Shown piece after piece: positions 22,858 to 27,261 of a DNA stretch of 27,261 nt. Both the position numbers and the translations under genes were made by a program. Location: positions 1-27,261 of the forward strand of contig JAXDJC010000174.1 in NCBI GenBank assembly GCA_034663685.1. The letters run 5' to 3'. The notes below the pieces were generated by a model that made no database searches, was not told the origin of the DNA, and worked only from the letters and a program-made list of their open reading frames with translations. How positions within the stretch are numbered: position 1 is the first letter of the stretch; the number at the start of each line of letters is the position of its first letter. The stretch is from AC-37 sp034663685. GTDB lineage: Bacteria > Actinomycetota > Thermoleophilia > Solirubrobacterales > Thermoleophilaceae.

Positions 22858-24495
22858 TCAGGCGGTGAGGGCGTGCGGCCGCGTGATCCGCGGCCGGGCG
22901 ATCGACTCCGGCTCCGGCTCGCCGGCCGGCGGGGGCGCACCGAGCAGGTGGTAGGCCAGCCGGGTGGCCAGGGCCATGATCGTGATCTGCGGGTTCACGC
23001 CGATCGAGCTGGGCACCGCGCTGCCGTCGGCCACGTACACGCCCTCGACCCCGTGCAGCCTGAGGTCGCCGTCGAGCACGCCGTGCGCGGGCCGCGCGTC
23101 GGCGCGGGCGGTGCCCAGCGGGTGGAAGGCCATCAGCGTCAGGTCGCCGGGGCGCAGATCGAAGTCGCGCACGCGCGCAAGCTCGCCCTCGTGGCGCAGC
23201 TCGCCGAGCGCGTCGACCGGCGGGTACACGGTGCGCGCTCCGGCGGCGAAGTAGAGCTCGCAGAGGAGCTCGATCGAGCGCTTGAACGTGGCGGTGTCCT
23301 CGCGGTTCAGGTCGTAGTGGATCTCGACCCGGCCGGCGCGCTCGCGCACGTGCCCGCGCGAGGTGTCGGAGACCATCATCCCGAACTGCGACATGCGCTG
23401 GTAGTCGAGCATCAGGTCGCGGTGGCGCTCGCCGCTGTAGGGGAACGACATCGCGGCGTAGTCGGGCGGCCCGGCGGCGCCCTCGAACATGATCCCGTCG
23501 TCGGCGAACTCGTCGATGAAGTACGACTGCGGCACGCCGGTCGACATGTCCACCTCCTCGTCCATCAGAGCGCGGACCGCGGTGGCCGGATGGATCGAGA
23601 GGTTGCGGCCGAGCTCGCCGGAGTCGAGCCCCAGGCCCTGGCGGCGCAGGAACAGCGGCGTGGCGATGGCGCCCGCCGCCACGATCGCCGTGTCGCACTC
23701 CACGCGCAGCGTGCCCCCGCCCGTGGTGGAGGCCTCCACGGCGCGCACCCGCCCGCCGGCGACCTCGAGCCGCGTTGCGCGGCAGCCGGTGTAGGTGGTG
23801 GCGCCGGCGTCCCACGCCAGCGGCACGTACGTGAGCCCCACGTGCTGCTTGGCAGAGGTCGGACATCCGAACGTGCAGATGCCCGAGCCCACGCAGCCGC
23901 GCACGTTGCGGTACACGAAGTCGCCGGACCAGCCGAGCGACTCGGCGCCGCGCTTGACCACGTGCGCGTTGCGCCCGGCGTACGCGGCCGGGACCTGGAT
24001 CACGTTCTGGATCCGCTCCACGCGGCGGAAGTACGCGTCCAGCTCGGCGGCCCCCAGGCCGTCGAGGCCGAAGCGCTCGCCCCACATCTCCAGCACCGGT
24101 GGCGGGGTGCGGAAGCACGTGCCCGAGTTGATGAGCGTGGTGCCGCCCACGGACCTGCCGAGCGGCAGCAGGATCGGTGTGTTCCCGAGCGTGGCCGTCT
24201 GGCCGGCGTCGCGGTAGAGCTCCACGAGCATGTCGCGCGGGCGCGCGTTGAAGTCGTCGGTGGTGTGCCGCGGGCCCTCCTCGAGCATGGCCACGATCAT
24301 GCCGCCCTCGGCCAGCTCCTTCGCCACGGGCGCGCCGCCGGCGCCCGCTCCGATCACGCAGGCGTCCACGCGCACGGTCCGGGTGCCGGCGATCGCTCCG
24401 CCGTCCTCGATCCGCTCCACTGCCGGGCGGAAGGCGGTGGTCCCATCGGTGTAGAGCCGGTCGCCCTGGGTCGGGCGGTGGCCGTTGGCGCTCAC
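22858..24495 (-). CDS. GMC-family FAD oxidoreductase (alcohol/sterol oxidase-like)
   Basis: 545 residues. The dinucleotide-binding motif VIGAGAGGAPVAKELAEGG is at 47-65, and the GMC signature region is GRSVGGTTLINSGTC (113-127). A cysteine cluster CVGSGICTFGC (201-211) precedes PTSAKQ, as in the long-chain fatty-alcohol oxidase and cholesterol-oxidase-like branch. The C-terminal domain has FHPLGTAR with probable active-site H458 and GVNPQIT with N501. Such enzymes oxidise alcohols using FAD; the substrate is unknown. The GTG start at 24495 overlaps the stop of the small upstream partner gene as GTGA, indicating coupled synthesis. Confidence 0.88.
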   Translation of the reverse strand: MSANGHRPTQGDRLYTDGTTAFRPAVERIEDGGAIAGTRTVRVDACVIGAGAGGAPVAKELAEGGMIVAMLEEGPRHTTDDFNARPRDMLVELYRDAGQTATLGNTPILLPLGRSVGGTTLINSGTCFRTPPPVLEMWGERFGLDGLGAAELDAYFRRVERIQNVIQVPAAYAGRNAHVVKRGAESLGWSGDFVYRNVRGCVGSGICTFGCPTSAKQHVGLTYVPLAWDAGATTYTGCRATRLEVAGGRVRAVEASTTGGGTLRVECDTAIVAAGAIATPLFLRRQGLGLDSGELGRNLSIHPATAVRALMDEEVDMSTGVPQSYFIDEFADDGIMFEGAAGPPDYAAMSFPYSGERHRDLMLDYQRMSQFGMMVSDTSRGHVRERAGRVEIHYDLNREDTATFKRSIELLCELYFAAGARTVYPPVDALGELRHEGELARVRDFDLRPGDLTLMAFHPLGTARADARPAHGVLDGDLRLHGVEGVYVADGSAVPSSIGVNPQITIMALATRLAYHLLGAPPPAGEPEPESIARPRITRPHALTA

Positions 24496-24920
24496 GGGCG
24501 TCCCTCCGCGGCGCGCAGCCGGCGGCCGCGGTCGAGGTTGGCCTGAGCGTCGTAGCCCAGCCGGCGCAGCACGGCGTCGTTCCCGTAGTAGGAGAGCTGC
24601 GCGGCGGTCTGCATGAGCTTCATGAGCAGGCGCACCTGCGAGTTGCGCGAGTGCTCCACGCTCTGGATCCAGTCGCTGCGGCGGCCGCGCTCCAGCCGGC
24701 GCAGGCGCGCGCCGTGGGTGGCGAGCGGGGCCAGCTCCGCCGCCAGCAGCAGGGCGCGCATCCCGGTGCGGTTGAGCCGCGGGAGCAGGCCGAGCCAGCG
24801 ATCGAAGAAGGCGACGGCGTCGGTCTGGCGGACCGCCGGGAGGACCGGCTCGGGCGCCACCACCGCATCCGTGAAGCATGCGAAGATCGAGGCCTCACGG
24901 CCGCTGATCGTGCGCAGCAT
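24492..24920 (-). CDS. Small partner subunit of the GMC oxidoreductase (gluconate 2-dehydrogenase subunit 3-like)
   Basis: 142 residues, mostly helical, with no signal peptide visible. Features seen in small partners of membrane GMC dehydrogenases are ISGREASIFACFTDAVVAPE at the N-terminus and LSYYGNDAVLRRLGYD near the C-terminus. In plant and bacterial long-chain alcohol oxidases a similar region is fused ahead of the FAD domain; here it is a separate gene. ATG 24920 was chosen; an earlier in-frame start at 24968 would run into the divergent gene. The family call rests on pattern memory and context, so it is moderate. The stop overlaps the GMC start. Confidence 0.65.
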   Translation of the reverse strand: MLRTISGREASIFACFTDAVVAPEPVLPAVRQTDAVAFFDRWLGLLPRLNRTGMRALLLAAELAPLATHGARLRRLERGRRSDWIQSVEHSRNSQVRLLMKLMQTAAQLSYYGNDAVLRRLGYDAQANLDRGRRLRAAEGRP

Positions 24921-24940
24921 CGGCTGGCAGCCTACCTGCG

Positions 24941-24948
24941 AAAAGGAG
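24941..24948 (+). promoter_or_regulatory. Shine-Dalgarno AAAAGGAG before a TTG start
   Basis: AAAAGGAG at 24941-24948 is four nt before TTG 24953. Spacing is short but the match is strong. The alternative ATG at 24983 has no comparable site. Confidence 0.55.
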
Positions 24949-24952
24949 CCCC

Positions 24953-25453
24953 TTGCCCGAACCCGCAATCCATCAGGTCGTAATGGTGCAGGCGTCGCCG
25001 GAGCAGGTGCTGGGCCAGCTGCTCTCGATCTCCGGGGCTGACAAGTACCAGCTGGTCGGCCACGGGCCGCAGGGCGTGACCCTGCACCGCAAGAAGATCC
25101 CGGTCTGGGCGATCGTCGTCGCGATCTTCCTGTTCCCGATCGGGCTCGTGGCGCTGCTCGCCAAGGAGGAGGAGACGGTCGGCATCGGCGTCGAGCCGGT
25201 GGCCGGCGGCACGCAGGTCACGATCAACGGGCAGGCGTCGAGGGTGCTCCAGTCCGCGTTGCAGTACGTGCTGAGTGGCAACGTGGCCACCCTGGAAGGG
25301 GCGCCGCAGAACGCGTACGCGGTGCCGCAGCAGCAGCCGTACGCGCCACAGCAGCCGTACGCGCCACAGCAGCCGTACGCGCCGCAGCAGCCGCCACCGC
25401 AGCAGTGGACGCCGCCGGCCCCTCCCCCGCCCCCTCCGCCGCCCGCGGTCTAG
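24953..25453 (+). CDS. Single-pass membrane protein with a proline-rich repeat tail
   Basis: 166 residues. An N-terminal alpha/beta region (about 1-45, VVMVQASPEQVLGQLLSISG, HGPQGVTLHRKK) is followed by one membrane segment (about 50-70, VWAIVVAIFLFPIGLVALLA). A second small beta region (VGIGVEPVAGGTQVTINGQA) precedes a tail of QQPYAP repeats and poly-proline. Such tails often act as flexible linkers or binding sites for other proteins. No enzymatic motif is visible. It starts 32 nt from the divergent GMC partner gene. Its TAG stop shares CTAG with the convergent LLM gene. Confidence 0.72.
   Translation: MPEPAIHQVVMVQASPEQVLGQLLSISGADKYQLVGHGPQGVTLHRKKIPVWAIVVAIFLFPIGLVALLAKEEETVGIGVEPVAGGTQVTINGQASRVLQSALQYVLSGNVATLEGAPQNAYAVPQQQPYAPQQPYAPQQPYAPQQPPPQQWTPPAPPPPPPPPAV
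25331..25384 (+). repeat. Three tandem 18-bp repeats encoding QQPYAP
   Basis: Three in-frame copies of CAGCAGCCGTACGCGCCA start at 25331, 25349 and 25367. Only the last base of the third differs, and a partial copy follows. The near-identity at DNA level suggests recent expansion, and copy number may vary between strains. Confidence 0.9.
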
Positions 25454-26499
25454 GCCGGCGCCGGGCTCGCGTTGCGGCGCGCGACCTCCTCGCGCACCCG
25501 CGGGGCCACCTCGGTGCCGAGCAGCTCGATCGCGCGCATCGCCCTCGCGTGCGCAAGGTTGCCCACGCTGATCTGCGCCATGAAGCGCTCGTGGCCGAAC
25601 AGCTTGTGCTGGAAGAGCACCTTCTCGGCCACCTCCTCCGGGCTGCCCACGAGCAGCGCGCCGCGCGGGGAACGTAGGGCCTCGTACTGCGGGCGCGTCA
25701 TCGGCGTCCAGCCGCGCTCGCGGCCGATGCGGGTCATCATCCCCGCGTAGGGGCCGAAGAACTCGTCGGCCGCCTGCTGTGAGCTCTCCGCCACATACGT
25801 GTGCGAGTTGATGCTCACGGGCAGGCCCTCGTAGCCGGCCTCCTGCGCGGTGTCGCGGAAGAGGTCCACCAGCGGCGCGAAGCGCTCGGGCTGGCCGCCG
25901 ATGATCGCCAGCGCCATCGGCAGGCCGAGCGCGCCGGTGCGCACGGCGGACGCCGGGGTGCCGCCGACGGCGACCCACAGCGGGATCTGCCGCTCCGGGC
26001 GCGGGTAGACGCCGAGGCCGTCAAGTGACGCGCGGTGTCGGCCCGCCCAGCTGATGTGCTCGGAGTCGCGCAGCTTCAGCAGCAGCTCGAGCTTCTCGGC
26101 GAAGAGCTCGTCGTAGTCGTGGAGGTCGTAGCCGAAGAGCGGGAAGGACTCGATGAAAGAGCCGCGGCCGGCCATGATCTCGGCGCGCCCGCCGGAGAGC
26201 AGGTCCAGTGTCGCGAAGTCCTGGAAGACGCGGACCGGGTCGTCGGAGCTGAGCACCGTGACGGCGCTGGAGAGCCGGATGTCCTCGGTGCGCGCGGCCG
26301 CTGCGGCGAGCACCACGGCGGGCGAGGAGACCGCGAAGTCGGGGCGATGGTGCTCTCCGACGCCGAACACGTCCAGGCCGACCTGGTCGGCCAGCTCGAT
26401 CTCCTCGATCAGGTCGCGCAGGCGCTGCGCCGGGGTGATCGTGCGCCCGGTTGCGGCGTCGGGCGTGACCTCGGCGAAGGTGTAGATCCCAAGTTCCAT
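25450..26499 (-). CDS. LLM-class flavin-dependent oxidoreductase
   Basis: 349 residues of the bacterial-luciferase-like TIM-barrel family. The N-terminus is MELGIYTFAEVTPD. Typical blocks are DVFGVGEHHRPDFAVSSPAVVLAA, TVLSSDDPVRVFQDFATLDLLSGGRAEIMAGRG and QIPLWVAVGGTPASA. Family members use reduced F420 or FMN. Substrate and cofactor cannot be decided, although F420 use is common in actinobacteria. The ATG start lies 125 nt from the HemK-like gene on the same strand. That gap holds two CACGTG-containing palindromes and a TTGACA -35-like element, so the gene likely has its own regulated promoter. Confidence 0.88.
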   Translation of the reverse strand: MELGIYTFAEVTPDAATGRTITPAQRLRDLIEEIELADQVGLDVFGVGEHHRPDFAVSSPAVVLAAAAARTEDIRLSSAVTVLSSDDPVRVFQDFATLDLLSGGRAEIMAGRGSFIESFPLFGYDLHDYDELFAEKLELLLKLRDSEHISWAGRHRASLDGLGVYPRPERQIPLWVAVGGTPASAVRTGALGLPMALAIIGGQPERFAPLVDLFRDTAQEAGYEGLPVSINSHTYVAESSQQAADEFFGPYAGMMTRIGRERGWTPMTRPQYEALRSPRGALLVGSPEEVAEKVLFQHKLFGHERFMAQISVGNLAHARAMRAIELLGTEVAPRVREEVARRNASPAPA

Positions 26500-26522
26500 G
26501 TCGGTTCGCGTCCGTTCTGGGG

Positions 26523-26600
26523 TGACGTCACGTGCCGCGGCGAGCCGCCAGATGGTTGCACGTGCAATTTCTTACGGACAGCATAGCGCCACCGTGTCAA
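26523..26600 (-). promoter_or_regulatory. Probable promoter/operator region of the LLM gene
   Basis: On the minus strand TTGACA (26600-26595) matches a -35 consensus, but no good -10 hexamer lies at 16-19 nt spacing, so the promoter is tentative. Downstream is a perfect 12-bp palindrome TTGCACGTGCAA (26556-26567), then TGACGTCA (26523-26530) overlapping CACGTG (26529-26534). The two CACGTG cores start 30 bp apart, about three helical turns, as expected for cooperative binding on one face. Confidence 0.4.
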
Positions 26601-26624
26601 GAGCCCGCCGCTGGCACGGCGGGG

Positions 26625-27261
26625 TCAGGCCGCGGCCTTCACGACGAGCATGTCCTCCTCGCGCTCGCCCGCGCGCAGGATGCCGCGCGCCTCGAGCTCT
26701 GGCGCGCGCGCGGTGACCAGTGGGCCGAGCGCCCCGCGGCGCTTCTCGAGCACGTCGACGGACAGCCCAGCGCGCTCCAGGCGCTCGACTGTCGGCTCGA
26801 TGCCGCAGATCGAGGAGTGGACGAGCAGCAGGAACCCGCCGGGCCGAAGGTGCGCGGGCGCGGCGGCGCAGATGCGATCGAGGAGCGCGCGCCCGTCGGT
26901 CCCCGCATCCCACGCGCGCTGCGGCCCGCGCGCCGGCAGTTCGTCGTCCTGCGCCGGGACATACGGGGGGTTGGAGACGATGACGTCGAACCGCTCGCCC
27001 GCGACGGGAGCGAAGAGGTCGCCGCGCAGCGCTCGCACGCGCACGCCGTTCAGCCTGGCGTTGATCCTCGCCGTCAGCACCGCGCGGCGCGAGACGTCGA
27101 TCGCGGCGACCGAGCCGGCGCCGTGGCGGGCGGCCGTGACGGCGAGGAGCCCACTGCCGGTGCAGACGTCGAGCACGGCGGCGCCAGGAGGCATCTGCGC
27201 GCGCAGGTGCGAGGCGAGCATCCAGCTGTCGGAGCGGGGACGGAAGACGCCCGGGAGGGTC
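26625..27261 (-). CDS. HemK/PrmC-like N5-glutamine methyltransferase, 5' end outside the window
   Basis: In-frame codons continue upstream of the first internal ATG (27221) to the window edge. They read LPGVFRPRSDSW before MLASHL, which matches the family's conserved VxxPRxDT/S region, so the true start lies beyond 27261. SAM motif I is VLDVCTGSGLLAV and the catalytic NPPY is in DVIVSNPPYVPAQDDELP, the signature of enzymes methylating glutamine (as in the GGQ of release factors) or adenine amino groups. It resembles the short stand-alone HemK-related group, not full PrmC with its helical N-terminal domain, but the missing 5' part prevents a decision. It ends 125 nt before the LLM gene. Confidence 0.82.
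   Translation of the reverse strand, partial: TLPGVFRPRSDSWMLASHLRAQMPPGAAVLDVCTGSGLLAVTAARHGAGSVAAIDVSRRAVLTARINARLNGVRVRALRGDLFAPVAGERFDVIVSNPPYVPAQDDELPARGPQRAWDAGTDGRALLDRICAAAPAHLRPGGFLLLVHSSICGIEPTVERLERAGLSVDVLEKRRGALGPLVTARAPELEARGILRAGEREEDMLVVKAAA

Noticed and set aside
1..27261. CRISPR array, insertion sequence, prophage or toxin-antitoxin pair
   Set aside because: No spaced direct repeats of CRISPR size, no transposase or terminal repeats, no phage genes, and composition is uniform through the window.

Overview
The window is very GC-rich, with strongly GC-biased third codon positions, many GTG/TTG starts and dense packing. Together with a Tad/CpaF pilus set, an arginine-rich insert in a Rho-family protein and an MraZ-type promoter, this suggests a high-GC actinobacterial lineage. 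My best guess is Thermoleophilia/Solirubrobacterales; this is inference from gene content and style, not a marker-gene result. I saw no rRNA, tRNA, CRISPR array or insertion sequence.

Layout. (1) The left edge, minus strand, has a five-unit 10-bp-period GTGG array typical of mraZ promoters, then a start codon running off the window, so the division/cell-wall cluster probably lies to the left. (2) Positions 291-4381, minus: cpaF-tadB-tadC (motor and platform of a Tad-type pilus), then azlC-azlD (amino-acid exporter), ending in a strong hairpin. (3) 4420-5694: a carboxymuconolactone decarboxylase-family protein (minus) and a divergent rpiA. (4) 5691-12943, minus: response regulator, histidine kinase, cpaB, a three-domain peptidoglycan hydrolase and a GGDEF-EAL protein. 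With region 2 this looks like a surface-pilus module with its sensing, wall-remodelling and c-di-GMP parts, interrupted by rpiA. (5) 13062-17201: MFS transporter, methyltransferase, ECF-type sigma factor, ArsR-like regulator with a perfect dyad upstream, and an unrecognised acidic protein. (6) 17202-21541, minus: nitroreductase-glpD-folP-Rho-like. The first three genes are joined by 4-nt GTGA overlaps. The Rho-like protein has lost its Walker A lysine, the catalytic glutamate, the Q- and R-loops and the C-terminal domain, and is the most unusual item here. (7) 21707-27261: a small ORF, a secreted protein, a GMC oxidoreductase with its small partner subunit, a proline-rich membrane protein, an LLM flavin oxidoreductase with palindromes upstream, and the 3' part of a HemK/PrmC-like methyltransferase cut by the right edge.

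Translational coupling is pervasive: seven same-strand junctions use a GTGA overlap. Three convergent pairs share or abut their stop codons (CTAG twice, TAGCTA once), leaving no room for a terminator between them.
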